A stretch of 64,000 bases of DNA from Fidelibacterota bacterium (GTDB taxonomy: Bacteria > Pseudomonadota > Alphaproteobacteria > Rhodospirillales > Rhodospirillaceae), in the NCBI GenBank assembly GCA_947472795.1, contig CANJBL010000008.1, forward strand, positions 1 to 64,000. Direction: 5' to 3'. Made by a program: the position numbers and the translations under genes. Shown here piece after piece: positions 1-11,095 of the stretch (positions are counted from its first letter, which is position 1; each line of letters begins with the position of its first letter). The notes beneath the pieces were generated by a model. The model saw nothing but the letters and a program-made list of their open reading frames with translations, was not told the origin of the DNA and ran no database searches.

Positions 1-82
1 CAGACTTGCCCTGCGCCATCAGCACCTCGATCTGCCTTAACTTGGAAACAATCTGCTCCGCACCTAATCCACGTTTCGCCAT
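1..82 (-). CDS. IS3-family transposase OrfA, N-terminal fragment
   Basis: Reading the minus strand from an ATG at 82 gives 27 codons that run off the window edge, beginning MAKRGLGAEQIVSKLRQIEV and continuing into an LMAQGKS-like stretch. This matches the start of the small OrfA protein of IS3-family elements (the E-x-I-V-x-K-L-R-x-x-x-V-L segment), which carries the helix-turn-helix that binds the element ends. An AAGGAG ribosome-binding site lies six bases upstream of the ATG. Only the N-terminus is visible, so whether the element is complete cannot be judged. The gene is too short for most ORF finders. Confidence 0.75.
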   Translation of the reverse strand, partial: MAKRGLGAEQIVSKLRQIEVLMAQGKS

Positions 83-147
83 CTTCAGCTCCTTCTGTCA
101 GGGTCAATTCTCTCAAATCGACCGGTACAAAAAAAGCCGTCAGGTCA
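1..147 (-). mobile_element. One end of an IS3-family insertion sequence
   Basis: The fragment of OrfA starts at 82 and reads out of the window, so the 5-prime end of the element lies just to its right. Reading the minus strand, two TGAC-starting motifs occur upstream of OrfA: TGACCTGACGG ending at 147 and TGACCCTGACAG around 96-107. IS3-family ends normally begin with TG, so the outer end is probably one of these. The exact boundary cannot be fixed without the opposite end of the element and its target duplication. Confidence 0.45.
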
Positions 148-302
148 ATCGTGACAAGCTTTTGCAGCGAGTCGCATAGGGATGCTCGCGACGCTCACAC
201 CTTTACTTGCTGAGAGAATGACGGCGTGGGAAGTCTCAAAGCCCGTCTGCCGAGCTCCGATTTACATCGCGTGAAGGGGGCGGCGGATCGCGAAGAGCGA
301 AT

Positions 303-392
303 TGGCGGAGAGGGTGAGATTCGAACTCACGGTACCCTCGCGGGCACACCGGTTTTCGAGACCGGCCCGATCGGCCACTCTGGCACCTCTCC
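303..392 (-). tRNA. tRNA-Ser (anticodon CGA)
   Basis: The minus strand folds as a 90-base class II tRNA. The acceptor stem pairs GGAGAGG with CCTCTCC, the discriminator base is G, and CCA is encoded at the 3-prime end (plus positions 303-305). The anticodon loop CTCGAAA is closed by CCGGT/ACCGG and gives anticodon CGA, reading the serine codon UCG. A long variable arm lies between the anticodon and T arms, as expected for tRNA-Ser, and the T loop carries GTTCGAATC. An AT-rich TATATATA tract about 20 bases upstream of the 5-prime end could be its -10 region. Confidence 0.95.
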
Positions 393-506
393 GATCGCAG
401 AGGGACCGCACATATATATAAGCGTGCAGCCCCTGTAGGCGGCGGAACCTAACCCAAGGCCAGCGCCGCTGCAACGCCTTCTAAGTCATTCAACTGAAAA
501 GTTATT

Positions 507-1907
507 TCAGTGATCTCCGGTTGCGCCCAATGCATGGGTGGCCACGGCTGAGGCGGCAGGGCCGCTCTGTGCATTGCCCGGCACCGGCGGCGCACAGCTA
601 TTGAGCATGTCCTTATAGTGATCGCGCACGCGCTCGAGGTTCATGCGGTTCAGGAAGGACGAGTAGGCAATATAAGAGAGCAGGAACCGCAAATCCCTCG
701 CCCACGGCGGCAGGAAACGCGGGAAGGTGCAAAGCCCATGCGCGGCCAATGTGGTGATGGCGGGCATGTCCTCGATGTCCATCTTGCCGGCGAACAGAAG
801 CCGGATGCAATCCACGCGGCTTTCCTGCACGGCGATGCGCAGAAAATTGTGCACGCGCACCAGGCCTTCCAAATAAACGGAGTCCTTCGTGAAGGGCGCT
901 CCGCCTTCCACCATGCCGCCGCGCACGACGCGGCGCGCGTTTTCGAAAGCGGAGAATTTATCGTGCGTGCGCTCGCCGAAGAAGCGGTAGAGCTCGATGA
1001 AGTTCGCACCGTCCATGGCCATCTGAATCGCTAGCACGCGATCAGCAAGACGCAAGAGACGCGAAGGATCCATGGCACCAGAAATCAATTCGGCAAAGAC
1101 CGCGAGGCCTTCTTGCGTGCGCGTAGTGCCGGGATGGCCAGCGGCAAGAATTGGAAACACAGCCTGGGCACTGCCATTCAGCGACGTCGCGATATGCACA
1201 AAAGCCTCGTGTTGCACGAGCTGCGCGAGATCACGGTCGGAGAACACAGCCCCTTTGCGGATGCGGATGTAACGCGCACCAGCCAATGCATTTGAGGAAA
1301 GATGATCGACCAGCTCGACTTTCGGCGCACATTCGGCGAAGTGGCGCGAGAGCACGCTGGTCATGCGGGTGGCCAACTCTTCCGCCGTTGTGGAATGCTC
1401 GCCGCTGGCGTCGAGATTGACTTCGAGATTGTGGAAAGAGCTGAGCACGTAATCGAGCATGCGCGCGAGATCCAGCGGACGCACATCGCAGTTTAAGAGA
1501 TCCGCTTGAGGCGAGCCGTAAAGACGCAAAGATTGGCGATGGAATTCCTTGGTGCCAATACCGGCCAGCATGTCGGCGCCAACACCGATGACATCGGCGA
1601 TGCGCAAGAGCCACGCCTGCACAGGACCATCGCCGTCGATGAGGGCTTTGGCAGCCTTCAACGTTTCATGGATGGGTGCCGCGTCCAGCGGCGTGTAAGA
1701 GACCTGCGGCAGCTCTTTCTCGCCGGAGGCAAAGAAGCGCTCGGCCACTTCCGGGCCCCAGGCCACGGCCCTGAGGACACGGACGGGCTTTTCGGCCTTG
1801 CGCAGCAGGGTGGCGGCGGATTTCAGACGCTCGATGACAGCCGGCGAAAGGGAATCCGCTGGTCCGCTGAGCGTATCCGAGGTTGTTGCGGAACTGCCGC
1901 CTTCCAT
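507..1907 (-). CDS. DUF1704 family putative metallopeptidase (QEGLA motif)
   Basis: A 466-residue protein with the hallmark segments of the DUF1704 family, annotated in bacteria as flavohemoglobin expression-modulating QEGLA-motif protein. An HEAFVH motif (His233, Glu234, His238) is followed about 28 residues later by TQEGLAVF with Glu266. This is a gluzincin-like arrangement in which two His and a downstream Glu would bind zinc and Glu234 would be catalytic. Eukaryotic relatives in this family (MATCAP) are tubulin carboxypeptidases; the bacterial substrate is not known to me. There is no signal peptide, so it should be cytoplasmic. The gene stands alone, divergent from rplU. The QEGLA name is historical and says little about function. 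Confidence 0.85.
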   Translation of the reverse strand: MEGGSSATTSDTLSGPADSLSPAVIERLKSAATLLRKAEKPVRVLRAVAWGPEVAERFFASGEKELPQVSYTPLDAAPIHETLKAAKALIDGDGPVQAWLLRIADVIGVGADMLAGIGTKEFHRQSLRLYGSPQADLLNCDVRPLDLARMLDYVLSSFHNLEVNLDASGEHSTTAEELATRMTSVLSRHFAECAPKVELVDHLSSNALAGARYIRIRKGAVFSDRDLAQLVQHEAFVHIATSLNGSAQAVFPILAAGHPGTTRTQEGLAVFAELISGAMDPSRLLRLADRVLAIQMAMDGANFIELYRFFGERTHDKFSAFENARRVVRGGMVEGGAPFTKDSVYLEGLVRVHNFLRIAVQESRVDCIRLLFAGKMDIEDMPAITTLAAHGLCTFPRFLPPWARDLRFLLSYIAYSSFLNRMNLERVRDHYKDMLNSCAPPVPGNAQSGPAASAVATHALGATGDH

Positions 1908-2045
1908 GGGGTTACAGACCCTGCTGGGCGAGGCTGACGACGGCCCTGTTCTTGCTTTGGTCCATGACCCTAAGTGATTGTAAAGTAAACGTTAAAACCC
2001 ATTGCCGGGGACGACCAGGCGCGGCAGAAAACGGTGCCAGCGCCA

Positions 2046-2074
2046 TTGACTCGTAACCCTCGTCAGTATATTCA
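2046..2074 (+). promoter_or_regulatory. Putative sigma-70-type promoter for rplU-rpmA
   Basis: TTGACT at 2046-2051 is followed after 17 bases by TATTCA at 2069-2074, with an overlapping TATATT at 2067-2072 (15-base spacing). It lies about 80 bases upstream of the rplU ATG, in the divergent gap to the DUF1704 gene. It was called from hexamers only. Confidence 0.45.
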
Positions 2075-2155
2075 CGCCGCTTCGCGCGGGCCAAAGCGCA
2101 TTTCGCGGTCATTTCGGCTGCGGGCCCGTGTTTAGCTCATCAGGATTTCGAGATC

Positions 2156-2575
2156 ATGTTCGCAGTAATCAAGACGGGCGGCAAACAGTATCGCGTCAGC
2201 AAAGACGACGTGATCGCCGTGGAAAAGCTCGAAGCCGACGCCGGCGCCACTGTCGTGTTCGATGACGTGCTCATGCTGGGCGATCAGGTCGGCGCACCGC
2301 GCGTCGCCAATGCCCAGGTTGTTGCCGAAGTCGTGCGCCAGTTCCGCGACGATAAGGTCATCATCTTCAAGAAGCGCCGCCGCAAGCACTACCGCCGCCG
2401 CAACGGCCATCGTCAGCACCTGACCCTGGTGAAGATCACCGATATGGGTGTGGGCCTTGCCGCCGTCGCCGCGAAGCCGGCGAAGAAAGCCGCCGCGCCG
2501 AAAGCCGAAAAGGCCGAAGGTGCAGCAAAGAAACCCGCCGCCAAGAAAGCGGTCAAGAAAACTGCTGAAGCGTAA
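2156..2575 (+). CDS. rplU: 50S ribosomal protein L21
   Basis: The start ([14 protein letters not shown]) and the [16 protein letters not shown] region are diagnostic for L21, which binds 23S rRNA in the large subunit near L20. The core ends at about residue 100, matching the roughly 103-residue E. coli protein. About 40 further residues form a low-complexity Lys/Ala/Pro tail with repeated AKK and KPA units. Such tails occur in some alphaproteobacterial L21 proteins and resemble histone H1 tails; their role here is unknown. It is followed after 12 bases by rpmA, with a GGAGAG ribosome-binding site between them, so the two form the usual L21-L27 operon. Confidence 0.97.
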   Translation: MFAVIKTGGKQYRVSKDDVIAVEKLEADAGATVVFDDVLMLGDQVGAPRVANAQVVAEVVRQFRDDKVIIFKKRRRKHYRRRNGHRQHLTLVKITDMGVGLAAVAAKPAKKAAAPKAEKAEGAAKKPAAKKAVKKTAEA

Positions 2576-2587
2576 GGAGAGCTCGCA

Positions 2588-2863
2588 ATGGCACATAAGA
2601 AATCCGGCGGCTCGTCCTCGAACGGCCGCGATACAATCGGCAAACGCCTTGGCCTCAAGAAGTTTGGTGGTCAGCACGTCATTCCGGGCAACATCATCGT
2701 GCGTCAGCGCGGGACCAAGTGGCATCCGGGCAAGAACGTCGGCATGGGCCGCGACTTCACCATCTTCGCGCTTGAAGAAGGCAAAGTCAGCTTCCAGACG
2801 TCGACCAAGGGCCGCGTGTACGTGTCCGTTGACCCGGCGCCGGTAGCCCAGGCCGCAGAATAA
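2588..2863 (+). CDS. rpmA: 50S ribosomal protein L27
   Basis: A 91-residue L27 beginning [15 protein letters not shown], followed by the conserved [16 protein letters not shown] and [11 protein letters not shown] segments. L27 reaches into the peptidyl-transferase centre of the ribosome through its flexible N-terminus. Here the N-terminus begins directly with the mature AHKK form and has no Firmicutes-type cleavable leader. It is cotranscribed with rplU, and a strong intrinsic terminator follows about 55 bases downstream. Confidence 0.97.
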   Translation: MAHKKSGGSSSNGRDTIGKRLGLKKFGGQHVIPGNIIVRQRGTKWHPGKNVGMGRDFTIFALEEGKVSFQTSTKGRVYVSVDPAPVAQAAE

Positions 2864-2915
2864 CGGCGATTTTTATCTGATCGCCGGCACCCACGCTGGC
2901 GATCCCGTGGATGAG

Positions 2916-2945
2916 AAAAGGAGACGGATCGCCGTCTCCTTTTTT
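2916..2945 (+). terminator. Rho-independent terminator after rpmA
   Basis: GGAGACGG (2920-2927), a four-base loop, and CCGTCTCC (2932-2939) form a perfect 8-bp stem followed by a run of six T. AAAA precedes the stem, so it could also act on the other strand. It ends the L21-L27 unit and shows that the longer upstream ATG (2911) for the next gene lies inside the terminator and is not the real start. Confidence 0.85.
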
Positions 2946-2958
2946 ATTGGCCACGACA

Positions 2959-5692
<2,734 letters not shown>

Positions 5693-5717
5693 TAAACTTT
5701 TGCAAACATCGGGTGCG

Positions 5718-7001
5718 ATGATGGACGGCGCAGCGGACAAAAGCAGCACTATCGCCGAAGAGATGGATGAACTTGGCCGCAAGGCGCGGGCTGCCTCGCG
5801 CGTGCTGGCCAATGCCACCACTGAAGCCAAGAATGCCGCCCTTCTCGCTGCCGCCGATAGCATCAGCAACCGAGGCGCTGAGATCAAAGCCGCCAACGCC
5901 CGCGACATGGCCGCGGCGCGCGCAAAGAATCTTTCGGCTGCCTTGCTTGACCGCCTGGAGCTGACCGACAGCCGCATCGCCAGCATGGCAAAAGGCTTGC
6001 GCGAGATCGCAGACCTGGCGGACCCCGTCGGCCAGGTCATCGCCGAATGGGATCGGCCCAATGGCCTTGAGATCCAGCGTGTACGGACTCCTTTGGGTGT
6101 TATCGGCATTATTTATGAATCGCGGCCCAACGTGACGGCCGATGCGGGTGGCTTGTGCCTGAAGTCTGGCAACGCCTGCATCTTGCGCGGCGGTTCCGAG
6201 AGCTTCCATTCCAGCCGTGCGATCTTTGCCTGCTTGCAGGAAGGCTTGCGCGCCGGTCATTTACCGGAAGGTTGCATCCAGATGGTGGCCACCGCCGACC
6301 GCGCCGCTGTCGGTGAGATGCTGACCATGACCAAATACATCGATGTGATCGTGCCGCGCGGTGGGCAATCGCTGGTGGACCGCATCATGCGCGATTCCCG
6401 CGTGCCGACGTTCCAGCACCTGACCGGCCTCTGCCACACTTATCTCCACAGTAGCGCCGATGCGGCCAAAGCCCGCAAAATTATTATGAACGCCAAGATG
6501 CGCCGCACCGGCATCTGCGGCGCGACCGAAACCCTGCTGGTGGATGAGGCCGTTGCGGCAAAACTTCTGCCGCCCATCCTCGACGACCTCATCAAGGCTG
6601 GCTGCGAGGTTCGCGGCGACGCCGCCGTGCAGAAGTTGGATGCACGCGTGAAAGCAGCCACACCCGAGGATTGGGACACTGAATATCTCGACGCCATCCT
6701 GGCGGTGAAGATGGTGAAGAACCTGGATGACGCCATGGCGCACATCGTCACCCATGGCTCTGCCCATACCGAGGCAATCATCACGGAAGATGCCGCCGCC
6801 GCCGAACGCTTCTTGGCGGGCCTGGATAGCGCCATCGTGATGCACAACACCTCGACCCAATTTGCCGACGGCGGCGAGTTCGGCATGGGGGCCGAGATCG
6901 GCATCGCTACCGGGAAGCTGCACGCGCGCGGACCCGTTGGCGTGGAGCAACTGACGACCTTCAAATATAAGGTGCGCGGTGACGGCCAAGTCCGTCCCTA
7001 A
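5718..7001 (+). CDS. proA: Glutamate-5-semialdehyde dehydrogenase (gamma-glutamyl phosphate reductase)
   Basis: A 427-residue NADPH-dependent reductase converting gamma-glutamyl phosphate to glutamate semialdehyde, the second step of proline synthesis. The fold is aldehyde-dehydrogenase-like, with [33 protein letters not shown] and the catalytic Cys near residue 267 in [13 protein letters not shown]. It ends with the conserved [20 protein letters not shown]. The longest in-frame ORF starts inside proB at 5526, but homology begins near [11 protein letters not shown], so ATG 5718 (or the adjacent ATG 5721) is preferred. The 3-prime end overlaps nadD by 23 bases. Confidence 0.95.
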   Translation: MMDGAADKSSTIAEEMDELGRKARAASRVLANATTEAKNAALLAAADSISNRGAEIKAANARDMAAARAKNLSAALLDRLELTDSRIASMAKGLREIADLADPVGQVIAEWDRPNGLEIQRVRTPLGVIGIIYESRPNVTADAGGLCLKSGNACILRGGSESFHSSRAIFACLQEGLRAGHLPEGCIQMVATADRAAVGEMLTMTKYIDVIVPRGGQSLVDRIMRDSRVPTFQHLTGLCHTYLHSSADAAKARKIIMNAKMRRTGICGATETLLVDEAVAAKLLPPILDDLIKAGCEVRGDAAVQKLDARVKAATPEDWDTEYLDAILAVKMVKNLDDAMAHIVTHGSAHTEAIITEDAAAAERFLAGLDSAIVMHNTSTQFADGGEFGMGAEIGIATGKLHARGPVGVEQLTTFKYKVRGDGQVRP

Positions 7002-7632
7002 AACAGCGCACATCCCGCGGCTTCCGCCTTTCGGCGAACGCCGGCGGCAGCGCATCGGGCTTTTGGGTGGATCGTTCAATCCGGCCCACGAGGGCCATAT
7101 GCACATCAGTCTCGCCGCCCTGAAACACCTGAAGCTCGATCAGGTGTGGTGGCTGGTGAGCCCCCAGAACCCCTTAAAGGCAGCGAAAGACATAGCACCT
7201 TTGGCCAAACGCATGGCCACGGCCCGCGCCCTGGCATCCCATCCTGCCATCGTCGTGACGGATGTGGAGCTGCACCTCGGCGAGACCCGAACGGCGCGGG
7301 TGCTGGATGTGTTGCAGCGCCGCTATCCGGCGACCGCCTTCGTGTGGCTCATGGGAGCGGACAATCTCGCGCAGGTGCCGCGCTGGTGGCAATGGACGCG
7401 GCTCTTTCACCGCTGCCGCGTTGCGGTTTTCGACCGCAGCCCTTATTCTTATGCCGCGCTGGCCGGCGCGGCCGCGCAGCGCTTTGCACGGGTTCGGACA
7501 GGGAGACCTTCAGCCATCTGGAATCGTTTTCCTCCTGTCTGGACTTATGTCGCCATCCGGCGCCATCCGGCGTCAGCCACGGCCCTGCGCAAGACCGCAC
7601 GGTCTGCAGTGAGCAAGACCAGAGTAGAATAG
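6979..7632 (+). CDS. nadD: Nicotinate-nucleotide adenylyltransferase
   Basis: A 217-residue enzyme joining nicotinate mononucleotide and ATP to form deamido-NAD. It shows the nucleotidyltransferase signature [15 protein letters not shown], then [30 protein letters not shown] and FDRSPYSY, all typical of NadD. The late ISxTxxR motif is weaker than usual; the end reads [13 protein letters not shown]. It overlaps the end of proA by 23 bases, and its stop touches the ribosome-binding site of rsfS. The nadD-rsfS-rlmH order is conserved across many bacteria. Confidence 0.93.
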   Translation: MTAKSVPKTAHIPRLPPFGERRRQRIGLLGGSFNPAHEGHMHISLAALKHLKLDQVWWLVSPQNPLKAAKDIAPLAKRMATARALASHPAIVVTDVELHLGETRTARVLDVLQRRYPATAFVWLMGADNLAQVPRWWQWTRLFHRCRVAVFDRSPYSYAALAGAAAQRFARVRTGRPSAIWNRFPPVWTYVAIRRHPASATALRKTARSAVSKTRVE

Positions 7633-7645
7633 GAAGGATACGACC

Positions 7646-8083
7646 ATCGCTAAGAGTGCAAAAGGAACCAGCGAACTCGATCGCATGATCGATCTGATCC
7701 TCGGATCGCTGGATGATGACAAGGCCCAGGATGTTTTGGCCATCGACCTCGTCGGTAAAACCAGCATCGCAGACCGTATGATTGTCGCCTCGGGTACGTC
7801 GGGGCGCATGGTCTCGGCCATGGCCGAACACCTTGTGATCAAACTCAAGCAAGCCGGCTACAAACCCAAGAGCGAGGGCGAGCGCCAAGGCGATTGGGTT
7901 CTGATCGATGCGGGCGATATCATCGTGCATCTCTTCCGCCCGGAAGTTCGCACCTTCTACAATATCGAACGCATCTGGGCCGCACCCGTGGCTGACAGCA
8001 AGCCAACAAAGCCCGCCGCCAAACCTGCGGCGAAGAAGAAGGCTTCCCCCAAGTCCCCTGCGCCGCGCAAGCGCCGGGCTTAG
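7646..8083 (+). CDS. rsfS: Ribosomal silencing factor RsfS, with a probable ATC start codon
   Basis: RsfS binds L14 and blocks joining of the ribosomal subunits under starvation. Conserved segments are DDDKAQDVLAIDL, SGTSGRMVSAMAEHL and GDWVLIDAGDIIVHLF; the W-x-L-I-D-x-G-D-I-x-V-H motif is diagnostic. The first in-frame ATG is at 7685 but has no Shine-Dalgarno sequence. An AGGAAGG at 7631-7637 sits eight bases before an in-frame ATC at 7646, and translation from there adds 13 residues (IAKSAKGTSELDR) of the kind normally found before this domain. I therefore propose ATC 7646 as the start; ATG 7685 is the alternative. The C-terminus is a Lys/Ala/Pro-rich tail (about 25 residues). Confidence 0.85.
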   Translation: MAKSAKGTSELDRMIDLILGSLDDDKAQDVLAIDLVGKTSIADRMIVASGTSGRMVSAMAEHLVIKLKQAGYKPKSEGERQGDWVLIDAGDIIVHLFRPEVRTFYNIERIWAAPVADSKPTKPAAKPAAKKKASPKSPAPRKRRA

Positions 8084-8097
8084 CGGCTTCTCCTCTC

Positions 8098-8556
8098 GTG
8101 AATATCGTCATCGCGGCAGTCGGCAAGAGCAAACCCGGCGCCGAACGCGATCTGTTCGATTCCTACACTGGGCGCGTACCGTGGCGCATCGATGTGAAGG
8201 AAATCGAAATCAAGAAAGAAATGGCGGTGGATGCTAGACGCATCCGCGAGGCGGAAGCGCTGCTAGAGGCCATTCCCGAAGGTGCGCGCATCATAGCGCT
8301 GGACGAGCGCGGCAAGAATGAAGCGAGTGATGTGTTTGCCAAGCGCTTGGGCCGCTGGCGGGACGACGGCGTGCGCGCCGTGGCGTTCATTATCGGTGGC
8401 GCGGATGGTTTGGATGAAAGCGTGCGCAAACGCGCCGATGCTGTGGTGAGCTTTGGCGCCCTCACCTGGCCGCACATGCTGGTGCGCGCTCTACTCTCCG
8501 AGCAGCTTTACCGGGCACACACCATTCTCACAGGGCACCCTTACCACCGCGGCTAA
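8098..8556 (+). CDS. rlmH: 23S rRNA (pseudouridine-1915-N3)-methyltransferase RlmH
   Basis: A 152-residue SPOUT methyltransferase that modifies pseudouridine 1915 in helix 69 of 23S rRNA on the assembled ribosome. Diagnostic segments are AVGKSKPGAE, LDERGKNEASDVFAKRL, FIIGGADGLDESV and the C-terminal LTWPHMLVRALLSEQLYRAHTILTGHPYHRG. The start is GTG at 8098. It lies 14 bases after rsfS, a standard pairing. Its stop is immediately adjacent to the stop of pheA on the other strand, leaving no room for a separate terminator. Confidence 0.97.
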   Translation: MNIVIAAVGKSKPGAERDLFDSYTGRVPWRIDVKEIEIKKEMAVDARRIREAEALLEAIPEGARIIALDERGKNEASDVFAKRLGRWRDDGVRAVAFIIGGADGLDESVRKRADAVVSFGALTWPHMLVRALLSEQLYRAHTILTGHPYHRG

Positions 8557-9447
8557 CTACTTCCGGCGGAAAGGATGCGCCGGATAGGTGCCGAGGACGG
8601 CGACTTCCTTGGAATAAAAGCGCAAGTCTTCGAAGGCGAGCTTCAAGGACGGATCGTCCGGGTGACCATCCACGTCGGCATAGAACTGTGCAGCGGCGAA
8701 GTGGCCGCCGATCATATAGCTTTCCAACTTGGTCATGTTGACGCCGTTGGTCGCGAAACCACCAAGAGCCTTGTAAAGAGCCGCCGGCACGCTGCGCACG
8801 CGGAAGACAAAGGACGTCACGAACGGCCCCTTCTTACGGTTCGTGTGCGCCGGCTGGCGCGACATGATCAGGAAGCGTGTTGTGTTGTGGTCGGCGTCTT
8901 CGATATTGGAGGCCAGCGATTTCAGACCATAGATCTCCGCCGCCAGTTTAGACGCAATGGCGCCGACGGTCTTGTCGCCGCGCGCCGCCACATCCATGGC
9001 GGAGCCTGCAGTATCGGCGGCGACGACGGCGTTGAGTTTATGTTTGCGGATGAACTTGCGGCACTGACCCAAAGCATGCACATGGCTTTCCACGCGCGTG
9101 AGGGTCTTCATGGACGCGCCTGGCACCGCCAGCAGGTGGTGGTTCACACGCTCGAAGTGCTCACCGATGATATGCAGACCCGAGTGCGGCAGGATGTGAT
9201 GGATGTCGGCCACGCGGCCCGCGACAGAATTATCGACGGGGATCATGGCGAACTTGGCCCAGCCATTGCGCACAGCGGAGAACGCATCTTCGAACTGCGC
9301 GCACGGCAGCGGCGTCATCTTCGGGAAGCGCGCCACGCAGGCCAAGTGCGAGTAGGCACCGAGCACGCCCTGGAACGCGATGACATTGTCGGGGTTTGTT
9401 TTGCGCTTCGGCGCGGTTTTGACTTTGGTCTTGAGTGTCGCGGCCAT
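8557..9447 (-). CDS. pheA: Prephenate dehydratase
   Basis: A 296-residue monofunctional prephenate dehydratase making phenylpyruvate for phenylalanine synthesis. The catalytic domain has AFQGVLGAYSH, FEDAFSAVRNGWAKFAMIPVDNSVAGRV and the essential Thr-Arg-Phe in NTTRFLIM. A C-terminal ACT domain (from about residue 205, including AALYKALGGFATNGVNMTKLES) is the usual phenylalanine-sensing module. It has no chorismate mutase domain. The ATG directly abuts the stop of kdsB, so the two genes form one minus-strand unit. Confidence 0.95.
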   Translation of the reverse strand: MAATLKTKVKTAPKRKTNPDNVIAFQGVLGAYSHLACVARFPKMTPLPCAQFEDAFSAVRNGWAKFAMIPVDNSVAGRVADIHHILPHSGLHIIGEHFERVNHHLLAVPGASMKTLTRVESHVHALGQCRKFIRKHKLNAVVAADTAGSAMDVAARGDKTVGAIASKLAAEIYGLKSLASNIEDADHNTTRFLIMSRQPAHTNRKKGPFVTSFVFRVRSVPAALYKALGGFATNGVNMTKLESYMIGGHFAAAQFYADVDGHPDDPSLKLAFEDLRFYSKEVAVLGTYPAHPFRRK

Positions 9448-10182
9448 TTAAGCAAACCCCAAAAGCCGGCGTGCGCGCTCGAGGTCGGAGGGCGTATCGA
9501 CGCCCAGCGGAATCGTATCGACAAGGGCGGCCGCCATGCGCATGCCATTCTCGATAGCGCGCAATTGCTCAAGGCGCTCGCGCACTTCCAGGACCGTGGG
9601 CTTCAAGGTGACAAAGCGGCGCAGGGCCGCGCGCCGGAAAGCATAGATACCGATGTGGTGGTAATGATCGCCGGGACCGGACGGAATCAAGTTGCGGCTG
9701 AAGTAGAGGGCTGGACCAATCTTCGCTCCGGGCTCCAGCGACAACGCTGCCTTCACCACCGCCGGATCATTCAGTTCTTCCTGCAACGTAATGCGCGCCA
9801 CTACCGTGGCGATGTCGATGGCCGGATTGGCCAGTGGCGTGACGGAAGCCGCAACCAGGTCGGGTTCCAGCGTCGGAAGATCGCCCTGCACGTTCACCAC
9901 CACGTCGAACTTGCCGGCAGGATCATAAGTCTCGGCGGCGGCGTGCACGCGGTCGGAGCCTGATGGTAACGCTGGGTCGGTGAGAATGGCCGTGCCGCCC
10001 GCGGCGGTGATGACCTCAGCAATTTCCTTGTCGCCACAGGCAACAATCACCGGGCCGGCACCGGCTTTCACGGCCCGGCGCCAGACATGCACGATCATGG
10101 GCGCATCCCCGATCATGGCGAGCGGCTTATTGGGCAAGCGCGTGGCTGCCAGGCGGGCGGGAATCACGATCAGCGCGGACAT
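9448..10182 (-). CDS. kdsB: 3-deoxy-manno-octulosonate cytidylyltransferase
   Basis: A 244-residue enzyme activating Kdo with CTP for lipopolysaccharide inner-core synthesis. It begins MSALIVIPARLAATRLPNKP, the standard nucleotide-binding start, and has VVNVQGDLPTLEPD and HIGIYAFRRAALRRFV. The ORF extends upstream to 10233, but homology and the usual N-terminus begin at ATG 10182. It is cotranscribed with pheA. The 278-base gap to the divergent cytochrome gene should hold promoters for both directions, but I see no convincing hexamer pair there. Confidence 0.95.
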   Translation of the reverse strand: MSALIVIPARLAATRLPNKPLAMIGDAPMIVHVWRRAVKAGAGPVIVACGDKEIAEVITAAGGTAILTDPALPSGSDRVHAAAETYDPAGKFDVVVNVQGDLPTLEPDLVAASVTPLANPAIDIATVVARITLQEELNDPAVVKAALSLEPGAKIGPALYFSRNLIPSGPGDHYHHIGIYAFRRAALRRFVTLKPTVLEVRERLEQLRAIENGMRMAAALVDTIPLGVDTPSDLERARRLLGFA

Positions 10183-10460
10183 GGGAGACCTTGTTACCGG
10201 AACATGTAGGGGGCTTGGAACAAGTCGCGACACATACAGGACTGAAGCGTCGCTTCCAAGGGTTCACGGCCAAGGGCCCTCGGGCCAAGGACCTCCGGCG
10301 GGCATGAAGGGCTTGCCCGTCAAGGCCTTAAGGGGAAGCAGGGGGGCGGTCCGCCCGTCCATGGGAGGCGGCATGACCCTTGATTCATATTGAGATTTGG
10401 GGTCAAACCCAGTATTCAGAGCCCGAACGTTGCGGGCACACATCACCTGGGAACTGGGGC

Positions 10461-11084
10461 ATGACGGATAGACTTTCGTGGTACACGATCATCGCCGCCT
10501 TTTGGATGGCCTTCCTGACCATTCTGGGCGTCAACCTCGTGGGCAATTTCATCATGTACGGCAACCCCTTAGAGCAAGAAGAGGGTAAGCTGGAGAAGTT
10601 CGGTTTCCCTATCGAAGTGGTCGAGGAAGCCCCTGCCGCCGCCGGCGGCGGTCCGGCTCAGCTGGTCAGCAGCCTGCCCCTGGTGGCGGCCGCGAGCGTC
10701 GAAGACGGCGCTGGCGTCTTTAAGAAATGCGGCGCTTGCCATACCGCGGAAGCGGGCGGCGCTAATAAAACCGGCCCGAACCTGCACAATATCGTTGGCG
10801 ACGCCATCGGCGACCGCAACGGCTTTAAGACCACCGACTCCCTCAAAGGGATCGCCGGCGGCAAATGGACCTATGAAATTCTCGACGATTACCTCGAGAA
10901 CCCCAAGCACCTGGCGCCCAAGGGCACCATGTCCTTCGCCGGCCTGAAGAAGCCGCAGGAACGTGCCGCGGTCATCAAGTACCTGATGTCGATGACCGAG
11001 AATCCGCCGCCGATCCCGGCTGCCGCGGAAACACCGGCCGCTGACGCTGCGGCGCCTGCTGCTGCGCCCGCTCAGCCCAACTGA
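10461..11084 (+). CDS. Membrane-anchored cytochrome c (CycM/cytochrome c552-like)
   Basis: A 207-residue protein with one N-terminal membrane helix (about residues 8-32) that acts as an uncleaved anchor. It is followed by an acidic, Ala-rich linker and a class I cytochrome c domain with the haem motif CGACHT near residue 90, KTGPNLHNIVG and a Met ligand in KGTMSFAGL. Alphaproteobacterial CycM-type proteins pass electrons from the bc1 complex to the aa3 terminal oxidase. The C-terminus is a Pro/Ala-rich tail. Start ATG 10461 was chosen over the longer ORF because the membrane anchor starts right after it. hisN follows 11 bases later and appears cotranscribed, though without a functional link. 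Confidence 0.9.
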   Translation: MTDRLSWYTIIAAFWMAFLTILGVNLVGNFIMYGNPLEQEEGKLEKFGFPIEVVEEAPAAAGGGPAQLVSSLPLVAAASVEDGAGVFKKCGACHTAEAGGANKTGPNLHNIVGDAIGDRNGFKTTDSLKGIAGGKWTYEILDDYLENPKHLAPKGTMSFAGLKKPQERAAVIKYLMSMTENPPPIPAAAETPAADAAAPAAAPAQPN

Positions 11085-11095
11085 CCTTCAATGTA

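Noticed and set aside
8575-9963. 462-codon plus-strand ORF across pheA and kdsB
   Set aside because: It is the complement of two well-identified genes and its sequence has no recognisable family signature.
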